From positions 9,345,001-9,409,000 of the forward strand of contig JALJCS010000020.1 in NCBI GenBank assembly GCA_023055355.1: a stretch of 64,000 nucleotides of DNA. The letters are read 5' to 3'. Source of the DNA: Agelaius tricolor (lineage: Eukaryota > Chordata > Aves > Passeriformes > Icteridae). This document shows positions 1 through 10,430 of the stretch, in pieces. The notes beneath the pieces are model-generated. The model worked only from the letters and a program-made list of their open reading frames with translations. It was not told where the DNA came from and made no database searches. A program made the position numbers and the translations under genes. The first letter of the stretch is position 1; every line of letters begins with the position of its first letter.

Positions 1-51
1 GTGTTGTCCTCAGAACTTCTGGCTTCAAAAATTTGTGATCCCTGTAGATAT

Positions 52-111
52 ATAGTGATAGAATAGAAATATAGTGATACAATAGTGATAGAATAGAAAT
101 ATAGTGATATA
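52..111. repeat. 30-bp tandem duplication, AT-rich
   Basis: Two almost identical 30-bp units built on ATAGTGATAGAATAGAAAT start at 52 and 82. They are followed by a decayed partial unit. This is a local tandem duplication with no coding meaning. Confidence 0.85.
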
Positions 112-284
112 ATAAATCAAAGGCAGGCACTTCTCCAGGTTGAGAGAGTCAGAAGTGCAGGAACACGTGTGGTGGAGAAGCCCATGGAGCAGGGAAGGCT
201 CATGCAGATGAGGGGTCACAGCCAGAGCCCTGTGGCCGCTGGATGTGCCATTGTCCCCATCACAGCACAGGTGACCTACCATGC

Positions 285-380
285 TGGCAGCCCCCTGAGC
301 CGTGCTGGCACTCCCCTGAGCCGTGCTGGCCAACCTCCTGAGCTGTTCTGTCAGCCCCTGAGCCGTGCTGGCTGCCGGGA
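285..380. repeat. GC-rich minisatellite-like repeat
   Basis: The motif CCCCTGAGCCGTGCTGGC recurs three times, and a weaker fourth copy reads CTCCTGAGCTGTTCTG. Spacing is about 20-40 bases. The repeat is responsible for the apparent open frames on both strands here, which show a recurring STAQG-like peptide on the minus strand. Confidence 0.75.
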
Positions 381-460
381 CCCGACTCTTCCCTCCAGCG
401 CCGCGGCTCCGGCTGCGTGCGGAGCCCATGTGCTCCGTGCGTGTCGTGCAGTGGCTGCTC
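365..460. other. CpG-dense patch next to the minisatellite
   Basis: About a dozen CpG dinucleotides fall within roughly 80 bases, in sequence that is otherwise CpG-poor. It is too short for a classical CpG island, and no transcript start signal is evident. It may simply be GC-rich minisatellite flank. Confidence 0.4.
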
Positions 461-687
461 ACCCTGGTAATTAAAACAGTGTTTTCAGTGGTACATTCTT
501 GGGCTTTTTTTCTTTTCCCCCTCTCCTCCCCTTTTTCCACATTTGGAGCCTGGCCTCAGTCCCTCTGTTGTGCCCCTAGCTGTGTTTGCTGAGATCTGTC
601 AGTGCTGTGTCTCCGTGATGGGCAGCTTTGGCCAAGGGAAAGGATCACACAACTGTAGGAGTGTTGAGGGGCTGGACCCAAAAAGTG

Positions 688-746
688 GAACCTCTAGTTC
701 AGATATGGTCTCACCAGTACCCAGCAGAGGTGGATAATGATGTTTC
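688..746 (-). mobile_element. Short internal CR1 LINE fragment (probable)
   Basis: The stretch around GGTCTCACCAGTACCCAGCAG resembles the antisense of the CR1 region downstream of the reverse transcriptase domain, which in birds reads like GTGGCCTCACCAGTGC followed by an AGAGG-type motif. Only about 60 bases can be matched. The family call is from memory of avian CR1. Confidence 0.4.
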
Positions 747-759
747 TTATTCTGCTCTC

Positions 760-2190
760 TGTGGTTTTGGAGCAATCTGCCCTGTGTGTGATGAGAGGAT
801 GCTGCCAGCTCAGCTCCATCCTAGTGCCCACTGCAGACCTGGTCCCAGGTGCTGAGCTTTGCCTGCTGCATTTTCATCTGAATCTCCAGCTCTCAGTGCT
901 GAATTTCCCCCTTGCTGCTGGGACCATCTGCCTGCTGTGCCTGCTGTTGTGGTGCTTGTGCCAGTGCAACTCATTTATAAAGAGCAAGGTTCTGCTTCAT
1001 GTTCTTAGTTGGTGTTCATTTTTCTACCCATCCTTTGAGAAGGAGTTTGTGGCACTGACTTCAGCTTTTGTTTTGTACCTGGTATTGGGCAGCAGCAATC
1101 AAAAATTTTTAAAATCTGTATAAAATAATTCAATATATTGTCAATTGAAAAAACCTTTGAGCAATGATTAATTTAGAATGAACATTAAAAACAACAAAGA
1201 TGACTAAATTTTCTTTTGTGCCTCCTACAGTGGTGATATTGCTAACTTTTAATGCTGTTTAAAGCTATTCAAGGGGGAAAAAAATACAAAGAAGGAGTAT
1301 TTTCAAATAGAAATTTTATTTCTGGAGGTGTTGAAATTTGCCAATTTGATGGGTTGGGATTTAGCAGAAAATAGGAATGACATTTCGACCTGCTAGGTCA
1401 GCAATATCAACGTGCATTTGTGATATATTGTCAAACTGAAAGATTTTTCTTTTTCCATAAAAAGCAGTGCAGGAAAAAAATCCACATAGGTCTAATCACA
1501 CGATCTCCCAAAGCTATTAGTGGATATGCTTATAGATAAACAAGAAACAAAACATCCTGAGAGCAGTGGGAGAAATAAATAGATTTTCTGGAAGGGAGAG
1601 TGAGTGTGAGAGCGAGGGGAGTAATGGGACAGATGTGTGTGAGTTTGCAAACTGTTTTTTGCATTACAGGATGTCATTTATTTAGTTTGAAAAAACATGT
1701 TTTTACGGTGTTATTCTGTGCCTTTCAGAGTTCTCATGCATTGGAAGCCAGCTCTGACTTCTGTGTCAATGGGCACTTGGGGACTCCAAGCCCTGAGTTA
1801 TTTGACTGTCAAATGCTGTTACTAAGTCACTGGAAATCACTTTCTTTTTCTTCACAAAATTAATTTGTTTTACTCCAAGATGCCCAGGGCAATCATTTAT
1901 CTTATAAAGCTGCAAGTGGCAGGAGGACATCTAAAAATAGCACGTTCTAAAAGCTCAATGCAGACACTGGAGGAGAGGTTTTCCCCTTATTCATATTCTG
2001 CATTGTTATTTAATCTAAAAAACCCCAAAAAGGTCAAATGTGGGAAGTCACGTGGTGTACAGCTGTACAGACCATGATCTTGTCATTTGTGTCAAGTTAA
2101 TCGATCTCAAAGAGATACTGGGCCAGATCTTGCCAAGTTCTGTAAATTGCTGTGCTGGGCAAAAGTCTTACCAGGCAAACTGCTGTTAAA
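760..2190. other. Non-genic stretch
   Basis: No gene is seen. Roughly 1120-1500 is AT-rich and contains two similar strings, AATATATTGTCAA near 1130 and GATATATTGTCAA near 1420. Around 1590-1625 there is a short purine-rich GAGTGAG/GAGAGCG run. The open frames are short and unrecognisable. Confidence 0.6.
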
Positions 2191-2197
2191 TCCCAGA

Positions 2198-2512
2198 CTG
2201 GTTTGGGTTGGAAGAGACTTCCAGTTCCACCTCCTGCCATGGGCAGGGACACCTTCCACTAGCCCAGGCTGTTCCAAGCCCCGTCCAACCTGGCCTTGGA
2301 CACTTCCAGGGGCAGCCACAGCTTCTCTGGGCACCTGTGCCGTGGCCTCACCACCCTCACAGGGAGAATTCCTTCCCAATATCCCATCTAAATTTCCCCT
2401 CTTTCAGTTTAAAACCATTTCCTCTTGTCTTGTCACTGCAAGTCCTTGTCCAAAGCCCCTCTCCAGCTCTCTTGGAGCCCATTTAAGTGGTGTAAGGGGC
2501 TCTAAAGCTGCT
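2198..2512 (-). mobile_element. CR1 LINE, 3' portion, 5'-truncated
   Basis: Read on the minus strand this is the 3' end of an avian CR1 retrotransposon. On the plus strand it runs from GGTTTGGGTTGGAAGAGACT through GCCATGGGCAGGGACACC and CTCACCACCCTCACAGG to CTCTCCAGCTCTCTTGGAGC. About 315 bp remain, mostly the 3' untranslated region. The 191-codon plus-strand frame at 2087-2662 and the overlapping minus-strand frames are by-products of this repeat. Confidence 0.95.
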
Positions 2513-3834
2513 AAATTGGGATGTTGGTATTTTATCTGTGAAAATGCACACGTTGCTCATGTGCCAGCTTGGGCTGATTTGTCTGGGCCCACAGAAACAT
2601 CTGTGCTGTGGGAATCTCTGCATCTAGCAGATGACTCTGGGCTCCCTCTGTTCTCCAGGTGAGCTGGATGTGCTCAGGGTGCCATGGGCTGCAGCCTCCC
2701 ACAGGTGTCTGTCCCAGATCCTCTGGGCTGATCTGCCCTGGCCTTCTCACTCTGATTGCAAAAAGAAAACTGCCAGTCTATGCTGGTGGCATCTTCCAGG
2801 GCAGGAATGCCCCTCGGTGGTTGTCCACAGCAGGCTGGGATGGGTTTGTTTCTAAAGGTTCAGAGTCCTTGCATTTCTGCTGAAGTTTGGAGGTGGGATG
2901 AGCTTTGGCCTTAAACTGAACCTTGGCCCTAGACCTCAGGTTTTGGCTGGCTTGAGGGCTTGTCCCCAGTTCACTGGGATCTCTTCCCAAGCTTTTGGGA
3001 AATGTAGCCCAAGCAGATTATGAGGAGGTGTGGAGATGTGTCTAATTCCTGACCCACCTGCCTTGGCTTTCCTTACATGAACGACTTCTGTTACAAAACT
3101 TACACCAATCTAATTAAATAGTTGAGCCTCTTCTGCCACCTGGAAATCTCATTCATAAGGGAAAGAATTTGACCTTTTGTCTCTCGTTCTGGACTTCAGC
3201 ATCCCATGTTCTCCTTGGCCAAGCTTTGTTATGGCCATATAAAGCAGTACCAAAAGGCTGGCCAGACATCACTCCCTTCATGCCACACTTTGTTTATAAG
3301 CCTGGATTATGCTTTTGTCCAGGACAGTTTGCCTTACCCTAAAATCCTGGCAGTCTAGAGGAGAGGAAAATCAGATTAAGTGTTCCTGATAGCAGGGGAG
3401 CCAAGAGCCAGTGCAAGGAGCGACTTCTGCTCGCAGCAGACACCACTGCCAATCTGGCAGCTGGACACAAGCATTCCAAACTGGCCTGGCCTCGTGTGAT
3501 CTCATCCCCTCTGACTGCTCCAGCACGTGTTCAGGAGCTGGGCTGGCACCAAGAGCTGGGAACCCCTGCAAAAGCAGAGTTCATGGAGGAAATGTTTAAC
3601 AAATGTTCAGCTGTAGCAGCGAGGCTGCTGTAAAAATCACTCAGTTGTGGTTTAGGGGCATCACACACCTGCTTTCAGCTACGTGTGACTTTTGGGGACT
3701 TGAATGCTGTCTGTGGAGCAGGGGAGCTGGGAATATCCAGTGAATGGGGTCAAGTGCTTTCCCTACAGGATGCAAAGTGTGGAGTGCTGTGGCCTTGCCT
3801 GCAGTTGTAAATGAGCCACTGCTGTCAGCAGACC
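2513..3834. other. Non-genic stretch
   Basis: Unique-looking sequence of moderate GC. No repeat family, exon or RNA gene is recognised. Confidence 0.55.
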
Positions 3835-3836
3835 AG

Positions 3837-3990
3837 ATTCACAAAATGTCCTGAGCTAGAAGGGATCACAAGGATCATCAAGTCCAACCCTGACAGGGCA
3901 CCCCAACAATCTCACCCTGTGCCTGAGAGTTGTCCAGATTCTTCCTGAGCTCTGGAAGCCTTGGGGCTGTGACCACTTCCCCAGATCAAG
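3837..3990 (-). mobile_element. CR1 LINE fragment, second subfamily
   Basis: The plus-strand string TGTCCTGAGCTAGAAGGGAT, then CATCAAGTCCAACCCTGACA and CACCCTGTGCCTGAGAG, matches the antisense of a CR1 subfamily different from the one at 2.2 kb. Homology fades after CCACTTCCCCAGATC. From about 3995 to 4030 the string CTTGATGATCTCCAGTGG may be the 3' tail of another CR1 in the opposite orientation, but that part is uncertain. Confidence 0.85.
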
Positions 3991-4034
3991 CTGCTGAGGC
4001 TGCACTTGATGATCTCCAGTGGAGTCCCAGTGGT

Positions 4035-4876
4035 GGTGGAGGACAATTAGCCTGGTCAGTGTGGTGGAGCTGGAGACCCAGCTGCCAGGATCAGGTTGGG
4101 ATCCTGGGGTCGGTTTGAGAGCAGTGAAGGGAACTTTATGAAATGCTGAGCATTTTAAAGAAATCCTCTTCTTGGAATCTCTTGATGCCACCATGAGTCA
4201 CATCCCTTGTTCCAAGCAAGGGATCCGCAGCAGGAGGAAGGAAAGGAGGGAACTTTGCAGTAGATGGAAAATAGAATAAGGGGAATAAGGACATGGAGTG
4301 TTGGAGTGTGAAGGGGAGACCATCCCACCACTGCCACCCTTTGTGTGTCCACCCTGTGGGTGTCCATCCTCCAGCCCCAAAAGAAGGAAGGAACAATTCA
4401 GCCAGACTTCACTTTGCTGCCCAAGCTCTCTGGGCTCAGCACAGGGTGAACTACTTGGTTGCTAATGTCAGGGACTTTCCTCTGACTGAACCTTGGAGAA
4501 ATGGTTTGTACAGGTTACTGGACCGTTCTGACCTTTTGTCTGCTTTATCAAAGACCAGAGAAAGGATCCTGTCATTTATTTTATGTGGGGCCAGAGGCTG
4601 ACTGGCCATGCATGGTCATGGCTTTGATAAAAGCCGAAATCCCAGCTGAAACAATAAATTAATTTTGACAGCTCAGGTACATATTGCTCTTCTCATTCAA
4701 TAGCCAGTTCAGTCATTTTTTCATTTCCATCAGTGGCAAAAGGAGGCTTTGAGTTTGGGAAATTCCTGATGCTGTGACTGAGCACAAGGCACTGGGGCAT
4801 GGCACCTCCATCCTGCAGCAGGACAGGGCCAGGCTGTGGAGCAGATCTAGGAAGCCTTTGCATGGTTGGTTTTATT
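4035..4876. other. Non-genic stretch
   Basis: No gene is seen. A small internal duplication occurs near 4340-4375 (GTGTGTCCACCC / GGGTGTCCATCC). The rest is unremarkable. Confidence 0.55.
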
Positions 4877-4960
4877 TTATAAATTTATTAAATTAAATTA
4901 AATTAAATTAAATAAATTTAAAATAAATTTAATAAAATTTATTCATAATTTAATGAATTC
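4877..4960. repeat. AT-rich (TTAAA)n / (AAATT)n microsatellite
   Basis: TTAAATTAAATTAAATTAAA, a pentamer repeat of about five units, sits in a tract made almost only of A and T. The flanks are imperfect AATAAATTT variants. Confidence 0.9.
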
Positions 4961-5580
4961 TAATATGTTGTTGTCTCTGGGGGTGGGGGGAATATGTTTC
5001 TTGTGAGCTTTGGATGCCTTGGTTGTACCTCTCATACACTCTGTTCTCCCACTGTTGAGACTTGGGGCAAAAACTCTACTGTGTCCCTTCTTCCTTTTTG
5101 GTTAATCTTCAAATGATATTTTTAACAGTGCACAAAGTTTTCCTGTTTCCCTTTGTATTTCCCTGAAGTTTTATTACCACTGCAAGCATGTAAAACACTC
5201 AGCAGGCAGAGTCACTGCTGTGACTCAGTGCCTGCTCCTTGCACAGTTCATTCTCTTCATTCCCAGCTTCTCCCCAGGCATTCATTAGTACCTGTGAGCT
5301 GTCTCATCAGTCCCAGTTGATGATAATTTAAAGTCTTTTTGCTGTATCTTGTCATCCTTCTGTGTTGCTGGAGGTGATCATCATACTTATCTGGCAGGTT
5401 TTTCCCTTTCTTCAGGGGTTTCCCCAACTCTGTCACCCATCTCTCCTCCAAATCCAAAGCCTGAAAACCAGGAGCATCTCTTCATTTACTGGCTGATGTG
5501 CCCCTAATTTCCCAGGCTGTCCAGGGACCATGACAAATCACATCAAGTGTTTTGCTATCACAGGCCATGTGTTTTCCCCT
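4961..5580. other. Non-genic stretch
   Basis: Nothing is recognised. A 66-codon minus-strand frame at 5257-5457 is rich in charged residues, but it has no known motif and no splice-site support. Confidence 0.5.
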
Positions 5581-5583
5581 TTA

Positions 5584-5640
5584 TATGGGATAACAGTAGT
5601 ACAGTTATCCTCTTTTTATGGGATAACAGTAGTAAAGTTT
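5584..5640. repeat. 33-bp direct duplication
   Basis: TATGGGATAACAGTAGTA starts at 5584 and again at 5617 with exact identity over 18 bases, followed by CAGTT and AAGTT. It looks like a recent local duplication. Confidence 0.85.
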
Positions 5641-5649
5641 CACTTTAAT

Positions 5650-7890
5650 TCTTTTCTAGATGGGATGATTTCTTGTCTGATCATCTGAGATGAGTTACTG
5701 GGAATGTTCTGTACTGGGATGTGCTGTGAATGTGGCTGGCAGTGGCTTGATGTGTCTCTCAGTGATGGAGATATAGACAGCACCATCATTTCTGCCTGTC
5801 ATGTGTGGTGGTGGGTTTGTTCTTGTGCTTGTTGTGCCTTTGGCTGCTTGTTTGTTGTGGCCACTGTGTTTTCATGTTCTGATTTTGGGTTATCATGTAG
5901 CCGTGGAGACCCCCACTGCGCTCTGCCTGCCATTGTTGTGGCTTCCTGCTAACCAGTGTTTGTTGTGGGGGATAATATGTGGTGATGTTTTCTGGCATCT
6001 TCCTTTGCTCTGGCTGCTTGTTTGCATTGTAGTCATAGATTTCCGTGGTAAAATGAAGAACAAACAAGCTTTCCCTTTCTAGTCATTTGTGAAACTCAAA
6101 TATGATCTGGTTCAGCATGACCACGAAAACTTGGAGATCAAACCAAGTAAATTGAAAGTGTCCCACAACACAGAAATTCCCTCCTTCCATCTTTCCCTGT
6201 TGTCTCTCCACAACCAGATTCCTGCTGCCAATTCCAAGCAGAAGGGAGGTTTGCTAAGAGAGCTGCTTCTGATCCCACTGAGTGGGGTGGGACAGTGGTG
6301 ATGGACTAGTACCTGAGCAGAACCTTATGTTCGGAAGTAGAAGTTTAGTAGGCTCTAAAATGTGGATTCACATCTTTTGTCAGCCTTATGACTCCATAAA
6401 TCCATTATTTTTATCATAAAATAATAAGTTCTGTGTCCTTGGAAATGGAGAGAAGGGGTGGGGGCAGTGGTATATGTTTATATCAAACGTTTTCATGCAA
6501 AGAAAAAATGCAGTTTTGAAAGGCTCTGTTTTGGTGATTTGCATATGAGCTCCATTCCTCTCCTCTTGTTTCCCCCACGGCTCCAGTGCCAAACATCTCC
6601 TTTTACCTGGACAGATGAAAGCAGGGGGGATCAGGGTTTTATGAACCCAGCATTTTTCCTTAAAGATAAACCAACTGGATAATCAGGGTGGGAAAACGTA
6701 GCTGTGAGGTACTTAAAATGAGACATTTGAAAGCTCCTTGTGAAACCTTTTCCCTGAGTCTTTTCTTCTTACAAGAGTCAGAAAGCCCCCCTTTCCCTGC
6801 GCCAGCCATGATCAACAACACTGAAACTCAGACAGTTGTAATCAGCCCTAATAGGAGCAGAAAAGCCAAGTGCCACGCGTTATTATGCCTCAGCCCCTGT
6901 AGTGCCGGTATCCGGAACCTCACTTGTGCTGGGATAACAGTAAACAGATGTCAGGGCAGTAGTTGCAATACTGAGTTACCCTTTCAAAATCCAGCTTGCC
7001 CCATGGATTTTTGCAGTTCTTGTTAAGGCCCCCTCTTACTGAATGCTTTTGCTTTCTCTCTCTTTCCTTCTCCGCAGGGTTATTTTATTTTTTGCAGGAT
7101 CAGCTCCCTTGGCTGATTCACCATGTGGCTCCATAAATAGTTGGATTGGCATAATTGAGGGGTGAACCGGATTTGGGAGTGAGTGGCTGGTGATTGAGGA
7201 AGGAGGGGGAGTGTGATGGGATAAGCTGGGCTTACCACCGAGAGAAATGTTTGTGGAACCACAGCTTTTCCACAAGGAGCCACAAGTCTACTGGAGAAGC
7301 AGAGAAATGCTCCGACCACTGGAGGAGTGAAACTGCTCTCTGGGCCAGATGCTGATATCATTGCTCTGAGAGTTTTGGCTCTGGCCCCAGCCTCGTGCAG
7401 ACGCGTGTACCCATCCCTCAACACACTGAGCTCTTGAGTGGGATTGGACACGGGATTCTGTAGGGTGACACTGCTCTAAATGTCTTTGACACCAAGGAAA
7501 AGAACTCCATCAGCTGCTGTGGAGCTGAGTTGGTTCTAAAAGTCATGTTAAACAGCTGCCTAAAGTGTCATGGAATTGGAATGCTACACCAAACCCAAAT
7601 CTGGTGATTTTGAGGAGAACCAACCATATTCTCTGTGGTGGGATCATGCAGATGTTTGCTCTTTCAGGTGCTACAACAGCAGAGGGAGGGAGGGGGAAAG
7701 AGAGGAGGAATCAGGAGTGGCAGCACAGATTTTTAGATTATTTTCAGGTTGTGAGGGAGCACTTCAAGGATTGGGTTTCCCATAACATCCAGCCCAGGGT
7801 GTCCTTAGGCAGCTGCCCTGGGCTTGTTCCTGGATTCCCACTGCTCCCTCATGCTGTTCTTGCAGCCACAGAGTGAGCTGAGTAAACTGT
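5650..7890. other. Non-genic stretch with a TG-rich segment
   Basis: About 5800-6030 is rich in T and G, with recurring TGGCTGCTTGTTTG (near 5839 and 6015). Its hydrophobic open frame is explained by this composition. About 6690-7030 carries a 112-codon frame with no recognisable motif. Confidence 0.5.
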
Positions 7891-7892
7891 AG

Positions 7893-8056
7893 ACTCACAG
7901 AAGGGTTTGAGTTGGGATGGACCTCCAAAGATCTTCTTGTTCCAATCCCCCTGCTGTGAGCAGGACACTTTCCACTAAATTCGGTTGTTCAGAGCCCCAT
8001 CCAACTTTGAATGCTTCCAGGGATGGGGCATCTGCCACCTCTCTGGGCAACCTGAA
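7893..8056 (-). mobile_element. CR1 LINE 3' end, degraded
   Basis: The plus-strand text TTTGAGTTGGGATGGACCTC, GAGCAGGACACTTTCCACTA and TTCCAGGGATGGGGCATCTG is a mutated antisense CR1 3' end, more diverged than the copy at 2.2 kb. Similarity becomes doubtful after GGGCAACCTGAATC, although decayed sequence may continue to about 8170. Confidence 0.88.
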
Positions 8057-8170
8057 TCAGCTTATGCTGGGAAAAATGAGCCCAGCAGCGAAGAAGAAAT
8101 ATTTTCCTTGCTGTTCTGATCCATTCTAGACTTTCATCACTGCCAAATCTTATCCTGAAGGGAGCAAGGG

Positions 8171-9690
8171 ATTACAGTCAGAGCACCGGGAAGGTGAGGA
8201 GGCAGTGGTGAGCTCCTCCCCAGCAGGAAGAGGTTACATGAGTGTGCTGTGGGTGAAGGAGGATGAGTGTGGTCCTTTGGAGTGACTTGTCCAGCAGCCA
8301 GCCTGCCAACACGTGGCTTTTGGCAGTTTCAATTCAATGTTGTCATCAGCTCTGCCCACTTCTTTTCAGGCAGCCCAAAATGCTGTAATTTGGAGGGGTA
8401 GCATTTTTAACCATGAAAGGGGTGTTTCTAGGAACATCATGACCACAGAGTGGCTTTCAACAGAGGGGTGTGGGCAAAGAGAAGGCATTTTGTTGGGTTC
8501 TGGGGCGTTGTTGAGGGGCCTTCTCTGGAGAGGGTGGGCCAGGGTTGCTGTACTAGAGCTCTCTCTCCTTTTCCCTTGCTGTGAGTCTGCAGGGAGAATT
8601 CGGAGAGCTGGGGATGTGCGTGTGGATGTGGGCAGTGACGCATTCCTGGGGCATGTGCAGAATTCCTGTGAGTGACCACAGCACTTTGGTGAACAACTAT
8701 CAGAAGGTTTCTCACCCTTCCTCAAGGAAGGATGCTGTGTTCCCAAAAAAGCCTCCCAATGGATGTAACACTGTTCATCCTGTTCTGTTGTGACCGTTGC
8801 TTTTCCTGTGGCTGTTTTGCTCCTCATTTTCTTCCTGGGAGGAGGTTGTTCTCTTGAGCAGCAATATCCCAACCCCAGTTTGGTTCCTGCGGTGTCCATA
8901 TTTCGTGGGACTGTTTCTTATTTAGCAGCTGCCTTTGCAGGGGTGTGAGGATGCTCCACGCCGTGCCAGTGATGTCAGACAGGCTTTGCCCCATGGTCTG
9001 GAGCTGCAGAAAATGTGTAAGAGATTTCACTGCTGCTTACAGGCATTGTGTTTGCCTTCCTTTTTGACAGGGGGAGAGATCTGGGGAAAGAAGTTAAAGA
9101 ACCAAAAAAGGCCTTCCAGTGGGATGTTGGGGCGGCAATGTTCCTGCCTGTGTTCCTACATTGTTCCCAGCCTTCTGCTGGAGTCCAGCTGTATGACACA
9201 GGCCTCCAAAATGTGAGGGAGATCCCCTGATGAGTGACACATGCAATGGCAACTCACTGCCTGTGCCCACAAGGCCACAGCCATAGGGTGGGTGCTGGAG
9301 AAAAGGGGGTTGGCCTTACCCAGCAGCATGAGTTGCACCCTGGGCTGCTGCAGGGTGGGACCCAGACCCATCTGTGGCCCTGAGGGTTTGTAGAAAGGCT
9401 TTCACTTCCTGGCAGCCCTCTGAGAATCGTTTGCTGATGCAGAGATGGCTAAAAGTGTCATTGTGGGCAGGCAGGTAGCTCGCTGTCCCCAGATTCTGGA
9501 GAGAAGACCAAGGGAATGCCAGGTTTCTGGGAGCAGAGGAGCTGCCTCCAGCAGCAGAATGCCTTTGCTGCTAATGCTTCCAGGGAGGGAGCTTGAAGAA
9601 ATGCTCGGGTAGGAATAAGTAGAGCTGGCAACAAATGTGCATTTCATTTTATGAACATTTCATGGTGAAACTTAAAACTTCCACAAAATT
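8171..9690. other. Non-genic stretch
   Basis: Unique-looking sequence. The minus-strand frame at 8366-8899 (177 codons) and the plus-strand frame at 8313-8675 overlap on opposite strands and have no known domain, so I do not call either one. Confidence 0.5.
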
Positions 9691-9691
9691 T

Positions 9692-9875
9692 GGGGGACTG
9701 GATAGCTCAGGGGATTAGTAATGGGATACAGAGCCTTTCATCTCACCAGTGCCTTTTCAACTGCAGCTCAAGTCAATACCAGTGACTGAAAGTTGTTACC
9801 ATCTGATGGCTTATGTGCAATGAGTTGATGGTCTCAGTGCATTTCCTGGCAGTCAGGTATCTGTGGCTGACGCAC
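9692..9875 (+). mobile_element. Old tRNA-derived SINE-like unit (probable)
   Basis: The head resembles a tRNA gene. GGACTGGATAGCTCAGGGGA contains a polymerase III A-box (TAGCTCAGGGG at 9703-9713). About 40 bases on, TTTTCAACTGC sits where a decayed B-box would lie. The body (CAGTGACTGAAAGTTGTTAC, then ATCTGATGGC and TTGATGGTCTCAGTGCA) resembles, from memory, an interspersed sequence seen in turtles, crocodiles and birds. The tRNA-like head is visible in the sequence. The family assignment is inference and I cannot name it. Confidence 0.5.
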
Positions 9876-10317
9876 ACAAACACCCCAGAGAGCCTGGCTG
9901 CTCGCCAGCCCTGTTGGCAGCCTCTGCCCACGGCTTGATGAGTCTAAGAGTGAAATATCCCATTTGCTTTTAGCTGGGAGCTCTATCAGGTACTGTCCTG
10001 GCACGTGCAGCGTGTGAGAAATGCCAGGTGGGGAAGCACTGGGTTTATGTAGGCATCTTCCATTTGTACTGTGGTCCACCAGGAATACTGCTTTGTTGCA
10101 AGGACCTCCTCCTCGGATGCTCACCCCTCAGCAAAGCTGTGATGTACAGGAAATTTATGTTTTGCCAACAGAAGGAAGACATTATGACACAGAGCTTTGT
10201 GTTTAAAATAATGTCACTGCTTTTCTGCCCCTCCCCAAAGTGCTTCTAAGTGGAACACAGAGCACATTTTAACAAGCATTTGTTTATTAATGCATCTGGG
10301 ATGTGAATCTAGCACAG

Positions 10318-10430
10318 GGTTGCACCATCATCATCTCCATTTCCAACTGGGAGAACTGAGGTAGGGAGAAACCAAATGAAAGAGCAGCTCTTCCAAGATA
10401 AAAAATTCAGGAGTTTGTGGGTGCTGACCC
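10318..10430 (+). mobile_element. MIR-like ancient SINE fragment
   Basis: ATCATCTCCATTTCCAACTG, then GGGAGAACTGAGGTAGGGAG and ACCAAATG, follows the conserved 'CCATTTTACAGATGRGGAAACTGAGG ... TTAAGTGACTTG' order of MIR-type elements. The downstream CTTCCAAGATAAAAAATTCA fits a decayed CCCAAGGTCACACAG block. The copy is heavily mutated. Confidence 0.45.

Noticed and set aside
2087..2662. 191-codon plus-strand open frame
   Set aside because: Most of it lies in the antisense of a CR1 3' untranslated region.
5257..5457. 66-codon charged minus-strand frame
   Set aside because: No recognisable family; length is within chance expectation.
5801..6082. Hydrophobic 93-codon frame resembling a membrane protein
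   Set aside because: It arises from TG-rich sequence with internal repetition. There is no supporting exon signal.
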